DNA of 19,696 nucleotides from Euryarchaeota archaeon UBA495 (GTDB lineage Archaea > Thermoplasmatota > Poseidoniia > Poseidoniales > Poseidoniaceae). Below are positions 6,981 to 14,709 of this stretch, one piece after another; position 1 is the stretch's first letter, and the number at the start of each line of letters is the position of its first letter. Below the pieces are notes generated by a model. That model did not search any database and was not told where the DNA came from. It worked only from the letters and a program-made list of their open reading frames with translations. The position numbers and the translations under genes are program-made. The DNA is taken from assembly GCA_002496845.1 (NCBI GenBank), contig DALQ01000029.1, positions 1-19,696 on the forward strand, written 5' to 3'.

Positions 6981-9113
6981 TCACTCCCGTGGTGACTTCG
7001 GCCCCTTGCCGCGTTTCCCTCGACGTTGATTCAGGTCCTTTCGTCGCTTCGAGGCCGCGTGCCGTTCGGACTTGTGACGGTGCCGCTTGGACTGCTTTTC
7101 CTCTTGGCTAGTACCGGGTAGGCCACCTTGATCGAGCAATGCTCCGAGGTCGGCCAACGAGAGCGTGCCTCCAGTTTGAGCGCGTTCCCGCACTTCCTTG
7201 ACGTTGACACGCGGGCGGCGAGGTCCACCACGCGAACCGCCGCGTTGGGGCCCGCTGCGTCGTTGCCCACCACGCTGCTGCCCCCCTTTCAGGAAAGCCT
7301 CCAACCTGCCGACTTCACGGCTGATTCGCTTGCGCTCCTTGCGTCGCTCCATCAGCAGCCGCGAGATTCGGTTGGCGCGTCGGTCGTATTCGTCCACGTC
7401 TCCGCTGCGCACGCGGACCTCCTTGAGTTCGGGTTCATCCTTGAGAAGGTCTTGATGGACCTGCTTTCGGTCCTTTTCCAAGGTACGGATTTTCTTGACT
7501 TCCTCGCGCTGGACTTGGAGCAGTTGGATGAAACGCTGGTGGTGAGCATCGCTTGCAGCCTTGGCTTTGTGCATCGACTGCAGTTCGAAAAAGCGGCTGA
7601 AGTCGTGTTGTTCACGTTCCAAGGAAGGGACACGAAACACGTCAACCTCGTTGGTCAAGGCGTGGTACAAGCGCTTGAGTTCCTCCTCGATCCTGCTTCG
7701 CGGCAACACCAAGCGTTGGTCTTCGGCGTCCCGCATCGCCTTCGCTTCATCCATCTCAGCAGCGCGTGTCCGCAATCCCTTGGCCACGGCCCGGATGTCT
7801 TGGCTCATCTCGTCCGTGTCGCTGAGGGCTCCACGCATGGCCTTGGAGAGGCGGATGGCCTCCTCACGCTCAGCGACGAGGGCGTCCACCCGATCTTGAG
7901 CCACGCCAAGTTCTGCGCGCTTCGTGGCCAAGAGTGCGGCGACTTTCTCTCGGTCCATGCCTTGCAGATCATCGAAGAGTCCCTTTGGTTGGTCAGGAGC
8001 AAGCCGGAGCCCGTCCACGGGCGCCAGCAACTCCGTCAGGCCGGTGCCGTTGGCGAGGCCCTCCCACATCCGCAGTCCTTCCTCCATGAGGTCGGCCCAT
8101 CCTTCGGCCCGAACCACCCTGGAGAGGTCATGATCCAAATCGAAAGGGTCCTCGATGGCCATGACGTGATGGCCCATGCGGTCCACGGCGCCTTGCAGTT
8201 CCTTGACGGGGCCTGCCTTTGGAGCTGGCCAGCGCCGCTTGGAGCGTCGTGGGTCATCCGCTTCGCGGAGGCTGACGATCCGCTCGTCCCACGGGTGTTG
8301 GACAAACCAGCGGTGGAAGAAACTCGCAAACAGGTGGGCGGCTGAGGCATCACCTGGCGTGAAGGTCTCGGGTGCGAGGATGGTCGTGTCGTGCTTGCGT
8401 CCACCGTAGGTCTCGATGCGTCGCGGCTCACCTGCTTGCAGGTTGGGGACGATCGGTGCTTCGACCGATTGCAGGTGGCGCAGCACCAACACGGTCCATG
8501 CGTAGGAAGACAAGGTGCCACGGAAGGCGTTGGCCAAGCCACGCTGCAGCGCCCAATGTTTGACCGCAAGGGCGACGGTTTTCACGCGGGGGTCGACCTC
8601 AACGTAGGTGGCGATGAGTTCCGTGTTGCGCAGCGCAAGAGCGTTGTTGAGGCTCAAGTCAACAGGAATGCCGGTGGTTGGATCGGTGAATTTGACGATG
8701 GGCACCTTGGCTCGCCCGATGGTCTGAATGTCGCGGTAATCCTCGCCATCCAGCACGTTGGCCAGGTGCTTCAACACGCTCTTCGGTTTCCGGAGGTCTT
8801 TGACCACCAAACAGAGGTCAACGTCGCCGCGGCGCAAGACAAGTCCAGTTTCGGCCGAACCAAATGGATGCAAAGTGGATCCTCTGACGTGACGCTCCAG
8901 CACCCGCTTGAGGTGCTTGACAATGCTTGTGCGTTGTTTACGCTCAACGTCAGACGGGGACACCTCTTGCTCAAGGTCGGCGAGTTCGTTGGACAACCTC
9001 GCCAATCGATCCTCGTCCAAGGCGTCAAGGGAAGGGGCTTCGAAGGTGCCCTCAAGGTGGGCGATGGCCCGAGGCCATTGCGCCTTCTGGTCCTTGGACC
9101 AACCCGCGCTCAC
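6981..9113 (-). CDS. Cid1/TUTase-like RNA terminal nucleotidyltransferase fused to coiled coil and RGG/basic tail
   Basis: A 710-residue protein. Residues ~60-345 match the eukaryotic non-canonical poly(A)/poly(U) polymerase core: PFGSAETGL (83-91) with GDVDLCLV holding acidic residues D97 and D99, third acidic D152 in GIPVDLSLNN, then AVKHWALQRGL (183-193), GTLSSYAWTVLVL and IEDPFDLDHDLSR (320-332). Compared from memory with fission yeast Cid1, D322, D325 and H328 sit at D330, E333 and H336, the last being the UTP-selecting His. Residues ~385-608 are coiled coil resembling the neighbouring coiled-coil proteins. Residues 610-634 are an RGG box, then GGTLSLADLGALL and a Lys/Arg tail. The GTG at 9113 overlaps the upstream stop as GTGA with GGAGG before it, so I reject the longer frame start at 9233. 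Predicted role: adding U or A to RNA 3' ends. Substrate unknown. Confidence 0.93.
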   Translation of the reverse strand: MSAGWSKDQKAQWPRAIAHLEGTFEAPSLDALDEDRLARLSNELADLEQEVSPSDVERKQRTSIVKHLKRVLERHVRGSTLHPFGSAETGLVLRRGDVDLCLVVKDLRKPKSVLKHLANVLDGEDYRDIQTIGRAKVPIVKFTDPTTGIPVDLSLNNALALRNTELIATYVEVDPRVKTVALAVKHWALQRGLANAFRGTLSSYAWTVLVLRHLQSVEAPIVPNLQAGEPRRIETYGGRKHDTTILAPETFTPGDASAAHLFASFFHRWFVQHPWDERIVSLREADDPRRSKRRWPAPKAGPVKELQGAVDRMGHHVMAIEDPFDLDHDLSRVVRAEGWADLMEEGLRMWEGLANGTGLTELLAPVDGLRLAPDQPKGLFDDLQGMDREKVAALLATKRAELGVAQDRVDALVAEREEAIRLSKAMRGALSDTDEMSQDIRAVAKGLRTRAAEMDEAKAMRDAEDQRLVLPRSRIEEELKRLYHALTNEVDVFRVPSLEREQHDFSRFFELQSMHKAKAASDAHHQRFIQLLQVQREEVKKIRTLEKDRKQVHQDLLKDEPELKEVRVRSGDVDEYDRRANRISRLLMERRKERKRISREVGRLEAFLKGGQQRGGQRRSGPQRGGSRGGPRRPRVNVKEVRERAQTGGTLSLADLGALLDQGGLPGTSQEEKQSKRHRHKSERHAASKRRKDLNQRRGKRGKGPKSPRE
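7212..7286 (-). other. RGG-box coding segment of the nucleotidyltransferase
   Basis: Residues 610-634 are Gly/Arg/Gln-rich with three RGG triplets (at GGQQRGGQRR, PQRGGSRGG). RGG boxes are RNA-binding, low-complexity segments in eukaryotic proteins. Here the box lies between the coiled coil and a final lysine/arginine-rich tail, which suggests RNA contact by the C-terminus. Confidence 0.75.
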
Positions 9114-9904
9114 TCTTCTTCCTCCTTCGGTTTGGACGAAACGAAACTCGATGCACCGCCCTCGGCCACCTTCACCATGGCCTTCAGCAGAGGGTGATTT
9201 GCGTCCAGGCTCTCGGCCACCACGCCGCTCCAATAGGCGATGGCTTGTTCGGATTCATCCAAGGCTTTGGCCAAGCGACGTGTGCGTGAGTCTGCGCGGC
9301 GCAGCCCCTCGTCTTGGTCGACAAAATCACGGTGGTGCTTTTGGTGATCGTGGACAACCAACAGCATGGCTTCGTGCGCTTTTTGCGCTGCGTCAAGCAT
9401 GGCGTGGGCTTCGCTCCGAGCCTCGTTCATGGCCACGTGGTCGCCTGCTTTCTCGGTCCTTCCGGCGACCCATGCTTCGTGTTCGGTCACCAAGGTCCGC
9501 ATGGAGGCGATGAATCCAGCTTCGGTTTTGTGATCCCCAGCCGTCTGTTGCATCTCCTCTTCGATGGCGTTCAACCGTTCTTGGAGTCGCTCGCGAGCCC
9601 AGGCCGGGTCGGGCGTCCGAATCACGTCTTTGCCTTCCATGCCTTCTCGAAGTTCTTCGACACGTTCGAACGCGGCGCGTGCTTTGGCTTGGTAGGCATT
9701 TCGTTCGGCTTTGAGGGACGCAATCGTCGCACTGAGTTGATCACGCTGGCGCTTGGCGTCCGAGGCGAAGCCCTTGGCCGCCTCCAATTCTTGGCGTCGT
9801 GCGTCGAGTTGGTCGGGGATGACTTCAGCAAGGCGCTCGCGGCGATGAAGCACCAAACGGGCCAAGAGGTCCGGCTGGACTTCGAGCAAAGCGTCGACGT
9901 CCAC
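9110..9904 (-). CDS. Coiled-coil protein C (COG1340-like), first gene of the minus-strand cluster
   Basis: About 264 residues, nearly all charged helix with no membrane segment. Its layout parallels the two other coiled-coil proteins here: a long first coil (residues ~10-90), a Pro-containing break (98-101), a segment ARERLQERLNAIEEEMQQ then ASMRTLVTEHEAW, a second coil rich in Ala/His (165-230), and an acidic end. The start is uncertain. The frame stays open to ATG 9955 and ATG 9988, but those residues look non-coding. GTG 9904 begins the amphipathic helix (VDVDALLEVQPDLL) and lies ~28 nt after a TTTACA box, as in a leaderless transcript. The stop TGA overlaps the GTG of the nucleotidyltransferase, so the two proteins are translationally coupled and plausibly work together. 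Function unknown. Confidence 0.85.
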   Translation of the reverse strand: MDVDALLEVQPDLLARLVLHRRERLAEVIPDQLDARRQELEAAKGFASDAKRQRDQLSATIASLKAERNAYQAKARAAFERVEELREGMEGKDVIRTPDPAWARERLQERLNAIEEEMQQTAGDHKTEAGFIASMRTLVTEHEAWVAGRTEKAGDHVAMNEARSEAHAMLDAAQKAHEAMLLVVHDHQKHHRDFVDQDEGLRRADSRTRRLAKALDESEQAIAYWSGVVAESLDANHPLLKAMVKVAEGGASSFVSSKPKEEEE

Positions 9905-9929
9905 GCGCCGGGGGGTCACACCCACCCGT

Positions 9930-9935
9930 GTAAAG
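9930..9935 (-). promoter_or_regulatory. Possible TATA box for the minus-strand cluster
   Basis: TTTACA read on the minus strand is centred ~28 nt before GTG 9904. It is a poor but locally AT-richest element in the divergent spacer. On the plus strand the same site reads TGTAAA and might also serve the divergent gene at 9994. Confidence 0.3.
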
Positions 9936-9993
9936 GCTCCCCTGCGGCTCAGCATGGCGTGAAGGTGAAGAACCCCGCAGCCGCACATGAGCC

Positions 9994-12459
9994 ATGGGTC
10001 GGCGTCATTGGCGCGGGCTCATGCTTGCTTCCCTGTTGATTTTCCTCGCGATTCCCGTCCAAGCCGACGGCGATGGAGTGGGGATTGATGTGGCGCAGTT
10101 GCCTGCTTTTGTGGACGTTGATGCCGACCCTGAACTCCAGGTGCATCTGCAAGGCTTTGGTCTGAACGGCACCGCAACGTTGCTTGCCTCGATCAGCAAC
10201 GCAGAGGGTGCAATGGTGTGGTCACTGTATGACAACGTCAGTCTTGGCGACGAGGACACCACGGTGGTGCCGGTGAACCTGAGCACCGTTCCGGCCGGTT
10301 CACAGCAACTAGACCTGGTGCTCACCGGACATGTGATGGTTTCCAACGGGACCCACGTCTCTTCGGCCAGCGTCACCGTTCAGCGTGATCGGCCGTTGTC
10401 TGTCGGCATCGTTGGTGCAAGTTCCGATCGTCTGGAAAGCCTGACTCCAGCAGGCATCCCAAGCGGGGCAGATCCTCGCGACGGAGAACGAATTGCGTGG
10501 TTCATCACGGTCAACAACGCTGGAGATGTCCCTTGGAACGGGACCATTGAGGCCACCTTTGGCCAAGGTGCCCTCTCAGAGACGGTCAACCAAACGCTCA
10601 ACCTTTCAGCCATGAGCACCAGTGAGGTCGTCTTGACCACCACCACATCGTGGAACGAGGGTCCCCTCGCGCTCAATGCTTCCTTGCTTGACGTGGATGA
10701 TGATGATCCGAGCGACGACACCCTAGAATGGAACAGCACCGTGGACCCACCACCGTTGCCCTTGCTGACGATGTCCCTTGAACGTCAGAACACCCCAGAA
10801 TCTGCCGGTGAAGCATGGCTGCACAACGCCTCCCTGAGCAACACGGGTCAACGTGCATGGGCCGGTTACCTCAACTGCACGTGGGCGGACGGTTCAACGC
10901 ACGACAGCGTGCCCCTCTCCGTCGACGTCGCCCAGACGGTAAACGCCCTACTCGAGGGCCCGGCCAAGGACGGCGTGCTCTCCTGCACCGCAGAAGGCCC
11001 GCGTGTGGACGACCTGAGCGAGGCCACGGCCATGGATGCTCTTGATCTCTCCACGGCTCACTTTGAGGTCGTTGCGGGCGGCCAGCCTGTTCCCTTGGAC
11101 GGCCCTTGGGACGTCGGTGATGAGGTACGATGGTCCGCCGTGGTCCGAAACGTGGGCTCGCGGGTCGGCTCCGTGGCCTTGGAGGTCGTCGATGGCGACG
11201 AGCGCCATGCATCCGAAGAGATCTCGCTCGGGCCAGGAGAGGCCACCGAATTGAGCCTCGCACATGCACTCGTTCGCTCCGGAGATGTCGTGTGGTCGTG
11301 GGCCTTGGTGAGCGATGATGGGACCCTTGCGACGCAAGGGGGGACGTCCACCCTGCTCGTCCGAGCCGCTCCGACCCTTTCGGCGTCCGTGGACCACGTT
11401 CATGTTGACGATGAGCACGGGCACGTCGTGGAGTGGAACCTGTCCCTCGCGTCCTCCGTGTCACGAGAAGTGACCTTGGACGTTGGACACGGCGTTCCTG
11501 GCGCATGGACGTGGGCCTCATCCAGCATCCTGAACCTTGACGAGCACGCCCTGACCGGAGAAACCCACCTCGGTTGGATCGACGAAGAAAACGTGGCGAT
11601 TCGCGTCACTCCGGTGGAGTGGGTCCACGAAGGGGGGCCCTTGCTGGTCACCGCAACGGTCCAACCTGCCTCCGCTTCCGTAGCGCTCGTGCTCCAACCC
11701 ACCACGGTGCCCGTGGATCCCGTGGCCGGGGGGTCGACGACGTTGACCGTCGAGGTCAGCAACACCGGCACGGCCCCATCGGATCCCGTTACCCTGCGCT
11801 TGGTGTCTTCCGGAGAAATCCTTGGCGTCGCTGAAGTCGAAACGATCGCTCCCGGAGGGTCGACCTCGCTGTCCATGTCGGTCTCTTGGCCAGAGGGCAA
11901 TCCTGTCGGCATCGAAGCGGTCCTGGTCCACAAAGGCGTGCTGGCCACCAGCCAAGTCTCGTTCGAAGTGGTGGTTCCCGAAGTCGAATCCACGCTCGAC
12001 ATCCCATGGCCGGGGCTCGCGCTCGGCGTAGCGGGTGGACTCGCGTTGTTGACGGTGGAGGCTATCCGAAGGAGGTCCCCTTCTTCATCGGTGGGTTCGA
12101 AAGCCTCCACCACAACCTCATCTTCTCCTTCGGCCGCTTCCTCCACTCCCACAGCACCGGCCGAAAAGATCGAGGTGGCCTGTCCGGCCTGCGACCGTAC
12201 CCTTCGTGTCCCAAGCGACTACAGTGGTGCTGTACGTTGCCCAGATTGCCGTGAACGCTTCGACGTTGAGCCACAAACTCCTGTTGCCGAGGCACCTGCT
12301 GCCCAAGTTCCCGAGAAGGAGGAGGTGGCTGACGTGCCGGAGAAGGTCGAAATCGGGTGCCCTGCGTGTGCTCGAACGCTTCGCGTCCCCACGTCTTTTA
12401 ACGGAAGGGTGCGCTGTCCAGCCTGCAAGCATGAGTTTTCTCGAGCGGAGGCGGTATGA
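9994..12459 (+). CDS. Secreted CARDB-like membrane protein with two cytoplasmic zinc ribbons
   Basis: An 821-residue protein. Residues 1-24 form a signal peptide (MGRRHWRG, then a hydrophobic core ending PVQA). A long beta-rich ectodomain follows with repeated 'V.VTN.GD.PW.G / N.GTAPSDPVTLRL' units, the pattern of CARDB/Ig-like adhesion modules. A membrane helix lies at about residues 669-691, followed by RRR. The Ser/Thr/Pro-rich cytoplasmic part carries two near-identical zinc ribbons, CPAC-x15-CPDC (C730, C733, C749, C752) and CPAC-x15-CPAC (C789, C792, C808, C811), each with TLRVP after the first Cys pair. ATG 9994 is preferred over ATG 10021 because it supplies the basic n-region. The stop overlaps the next start as ATGA, coupling it to a DtxR-type regulator. 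Function unknown; a surface-to-cytoplasm sensor is inference. Confidence 0.9.
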   Translation: MGRRHWRGLMLASLLIFLAIPVQADGDGVGIDVAQLPAFVDVDADPELQVHLQGFGLNGTATLLASISNAEGAMVWSLYDNVSLGDEDTTVVPVNLSTVPAGSQQLDLVLTGHVMVSNGTHVSSASVTVQRDRPLSVGIVGASSDRLESLTPAGIPSGADPRDGERIAWFITVNNAGDVPWNGTIEATFGQGALSETVNQTLNLSAMSTSEVVLTTTTSWNEGPLALNASLLDVDDDDPSDDTLEWNSTVDPPPLPLLTMSLERQNTPESAGEAWLHNASLSNTGQRAWAGYLNCTWADGSTHDSVPLSVDVAQTVNALLEGPAKDGVLSCTAEGPRVDDLSEATAMDALDLSTAHFEVVAGGQPVPLDGPWDVGDEVRWSAVVRNVGSRVGSVALEVVDGDERHASEEISLGPGEATELSLAHALVRSGDVVWSWALVSDDGTLATQGGTSTLLVRAAPTLSASVDHVHVDDEHGHVVEWNLSLASSVSREVTLDVGHGVPGAWTWASSSILNLDEHALTGETHLGWIDEENVAIRVTPVEWVHEGGPLLVTATVQPASASVALVLQPTTVPVDPVAGGSTTLTVEVSNTGTAPSDPVTLRLVSSGEILGVAEVETIAPGGSTSLSMSVSWPEGNPVGIEAVLVHKGVLATSQVSFEVVVPEVESTLDIPWPGLALGVAGGLALLTVEAIRRRSPSSSVGSKASTTTSSSPSAASSTPTAPAEKIEVACPACDRTLRVPSDYSGAVRCPDCRERFDVEPQTPVAEAPAAQVPEKEEVADVPEKVEIGCPACARTLRVPTSFNGRVRCPACKHEFSRAEAV

Positions 12460-13109
12460 TGGTCGGGCATTTCCAAGAGTTTGAGGACGAATACCTCGAA
12501 ACTTTGTACGAATTTCATGAGTCTGACCCTGGAGGCTTGGTCAAAACCGGTGTGCTGGCCAAGCGCCTCGGGGTTTCTCCTGCTTCAGCCACGGAGATGG
12601 TGCAGCGTCTCTCAAAGCGTGGTTTTGTCTCCTACACGCCGTACAAAGGCGTCCTCTTGACCGCCTTTGGCCTTGAGCACGGGCAACGGCTCAAGCGACG
12701 TCATCGGCTGGCTGAGGTCATGCTTGAACGGATTCCTTTCGTGGGCGACGCTCACGCGACCGCATGCCGGCTTGAACACGCCATTGACGACGATTTGGAA
12801 GTGGCGCTTTCGAAGTGGTTGGGTCACCCCGAGACCGATCCATCCGGACGGCCCATTCCTCCTGCCGCTGGCGTGGTGGCCGAACGCCTTGCGTCCGAGG
12901 CTCCCAACAAAGAGCGTTCGGCGAGTGACCTCGCCCAAGGCGAAGGCGGCACGATTGTCGCCATGCGCCAAAGCGAGGCGCTCCATGACTTCGGTCTCGC
13001 CCCAGGGGTGCGCCTCGAGCGGACCTCGAATGGCTTCACCATGAACGGGTCCGAAGTGCTGCTGTCAAACGACCTTCTCGCTGCTGTGGTGGTCGATGTT
13101 TCCGCCTGA
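12456..13109 (+). CDS. DtxR/MntR-family metal-dependent transcriptional regulator
   Basis: A 217-residue protein. The N-terminal winged helix (residues ~8-70) contains EDEYLETLYEF and a recognition helix SPASATEMVQRLSKRG. The dimerisation/metal domain holds H83, E87, H100, C104, E107 and H108 in the spacing of DtxR residues H79, E83, H98, C102, E105 and H106. The position of DtxR Met10 (MntR Asp8) appears to be E12. The C-terminal ~65 residues form a FeoA/SH3-like domain (HDFGLAPGVRLERT). It probably binds Fe(II) or Mn(II) and represses metal-uptake genes; targets are not visible here. The start overlaps the preceding gene's stop (ATGA), which suggests its output or input is linked to that zinc-ribbon membrane protein. 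The second ATG at 12459 is an equally good start. Confidence 0.93.
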   Translation: MMVGHFQEFEDEYLETLYEFHESDPGGLVKTGVLAKRLGVSPASATEMVQRLSKRGFVSYTPYKGVLLTAFGLEHGQRLKRRHRLAEVMLERIPFVGDAHATACRLEHAIDDDLEVALSKWLGHPETDPSGRPIPPAAGVVAERLASEAPNKERSASDLAQGEGGTIVAMRQSEALHDFGLAPGVRLERTSNGFTMNGSEVLLSNDLLAAVVVDVSA

Positions 13110-13131
13110 TGGCCGCAGGTCAACGCGTTGG

Positions 13132-13139
13132 TTTCATAC
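13132..13139 (+). promoter_or_regulatory. TATA-like box upstream of the multi-pass membrane protein gene
   Basis: TTTCATAC is centred about 25 nt before the ATG at 13161, the spacing expected for a leaderless or very short-leader archaeal transcript. It lies in the 51-nt spacer after the DtxR-family gene. Confidence 0.4.
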
Positions 13140-13160
13140 GGCAGAGGTTGAGGAATACGC

Positions 13161-14660
13161 ATGGACGACCAGCCAACGGACGGCGTCTCCGACCGCTTGC
13201 GTCAGGCTGAACAAGTGCTCTATGGTCTCGATCAGCAGCTCCTCACCGGCGGCCTTCGGTTGACCTTGGTGCTTCCTGCCTTTGCGCTGTTTCTGGCCTT
13301 CATTGCGTGGTCGGTGGCGACCTCAACGGAAGTGCCCGCGTGGTGGACGGATGGGATTGAACCCACCCTCGGCGTGACGCTGGGTTGGACCTTGGTGGCG
13401 ATTCAATTCACGATGGTCCTGACCTTTGCCCTCATGCTGGTCGTGCATCGTGTTCGCTTGGGATTGAGCGTTCATGGCATCGAATCAGAGGTGGCCGAAC
13501 TGGGTGGCCAACACCGCTGGGTGGCGTCGTCTCACGGCTACGATCACATTGAGGAAGTGATGCATCGCTCCGTTCGTGCCACCACGTCGGCCATCGTGTT
13601 GCTCGTTCTTTGCCTCATCCTTTTGCTGATTGAATTGGCCCGCGGTCCATCGGACCCAGCCGGTCAAATCGCGCACCTCGCTGCGTCCTCCTTCCTCTTG
13701 CTGGCCTTTGGCGAACATCTGAGCCGCAGCGGTCGCTTGTTTACGTCGAGCACCGAAACCGGGCTGCTGGAGGCCTACGACCCTCCCATTCACCCCTCGA
13801 CGCTTCATGCGGTGTTTGAGGAAATCTTGTTGACGGTAATGGACCCCTTGCTGCGTGCGAAGTACGAGCGTTTCATGACCGAGTTGATCGAACACCGAAA
13901 ATCAGACGTGGAAGCCCTTCCAGCCAAGGAGAAGTTGCTCGCCCTCCAATGGATGCGCTGCGACGGCCAAATCCTCACGCCAGCGTTGGCCAAGGAGATT
14001 GAAGAGGTGCTGGAGGACGAGGGCGTGCAGTTCCTCAAGGAGCACAAGGTGTTCACCCCTGACGTCTGGACGCAACTCTTTGACAAGGCCACGGAAGTAG
14101 CACCTGCGTTTTTCCGCCTGATGCGGCGAACCACGGAACGCATTCGAATGGGCAACTTGCGCGGTCGGCAAGACCTCTTGGTGGACGTGGACATGGCCAA
14201 CATCGTCGACGGAAGCACGGGGCTTTTCATGTACATCAGGAACCTCGATGCTACGCCACGAACCGTGGTCCTTCGAATGCAATCGCCTGATTTCCGCCCG
14301 AACGACCTCGCCCTCACCTTCCATTTGCCTGCGGGCGAAGCGGAATCCTTGCTGGGCTCTGCGCTTCCCGTTTCAGGCGAAGGTGACCACGACGTCATTG
14401 GTTCCCTGGTTCGTCTCTTGCAACTCGGCACCACGTCGTGGCAGTCCCTCATCCCCAACCGGTATGGGGAGGCCACGGTCACGGTCCGCCTCGAAAACGA
14501 AGACGGCGACCTCTTGTTGGGTCAGCAGATCAACACCCGCGTCAGGTCGGGGACAAAGAAGCGTCTGCGCCGCTCTGGCGTGGTCGTGAGCGCCACCCTC
14601 GGCGTCTTGGGCGTGGTGGCATCGGTCATCCTCCAAGTCAACCGTTTGCTCTCGTTGTGA
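13161..14660 (+). CDS. Unrecognised multi-pass membrane protein with large cytoplasmic domain
   Basis: A 499-residue protein of no family I recognise. Four N-terminal hydrophobic segments lie at residues ~33-53, 71-95, 141-159 and 170-186. A soluble region of ~280 residues follows, with a helical part (FEEILLTVMDPLLRAKYERFMTEL) and then a beta-rich part (VDGSTGLFMYIRNLD, VVLRMQSPDFRPND, TVTVRLENEDGDLLLG). It ends in RSGTKKRLRR, a last hydrophobic helix (~473-494) and a short tail. The helical part, with LLALQWMRCDGQILTP, might be a protein-interaction fold. ATG 13161 has GAGG-type complementarity upstream (gaggaat) and a TATA-like box at -25. It follows the DtxR-type gene by 51 nt. Transport motifs, Walker motifs and obvious catalytic residues are not seen. 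Confidence 0.88.
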   Translation: MDDQPTDGVSDRLRQAEQVLYGLDQQLLTGGLRLTLVLPAFALFLAFIAWSVATSTEVPAWWTDGIEPTLGVTLGWTLVAIQFTMVLTFALMLVVHRVRLGLSVHGIESEVAELGGQHRWVASSHGYDHIEEVMHRSVRATTSAIVLLVLCLILLLIELARGPSDPAGQIAHLAASSFLLLAFGEHLSRSGRLFTSSTETGLLEAYDPPIHPSTLHAVFEEILLTVMDPLLRAKYERFMTELIEHRKSDVEALPAKEKLLALQWMRCDGQILTPALAKEIEEVLEDEGVQFLKEHKVFTPDVWTQLFDKATEVAPAFFRLMRRTTERIRMGNLRGRQDLLVDVDMANIVDGSTGLFMYIRNLDATPRTVVLRMQSPDFRPNDLALTFHLPAGEAESLLGSALPVSGEGDHDVIGSLVRLLQLGTTSWQSLIPNRYGEATVTVRLENEDGDLLLGQQINTRVRSGTKKRLRRSGVVVSATLGVLGVVASVILQVNRLLSL

Positions 14661-14681
14661 GCCGGTTGCCCCACAGGAGCC

Positions 14682-14689
14682 TTGAAATG
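14682..14689 (+). promoter_or_regulatory. TATA-like box upstream of coiled-coil gene B
   Basis: TTGAAATG is centred about 25 nt before ATG 14710, in the 49-nt spacer after the membrane-protein gene. The spacing is that of a leaderless archaeal promoter. No convincing ribosome site precedes the ATG. Confidence 0.35.
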
Positions 14690-14709
14690 GAACACGGCGA
14701 GGCACAGCC

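Noticed and set aside
5064..9197. Long plus-strand frames at 5064-6128, 7128-8345 and 8391-9197
   Set aside because: They lie opposite the coiled-coil and nucleotidyltransferase genes, whose translations carry clear motifs; the plus-strand products look random.
9114..9233. Upstream extension of the nucleotidyltransferase to ATG 9233
   Set aside because: It would overlap the coiled-coil gene by over 120 nt; GTG 9113 with GGAGG and a GTGA overlap is better.
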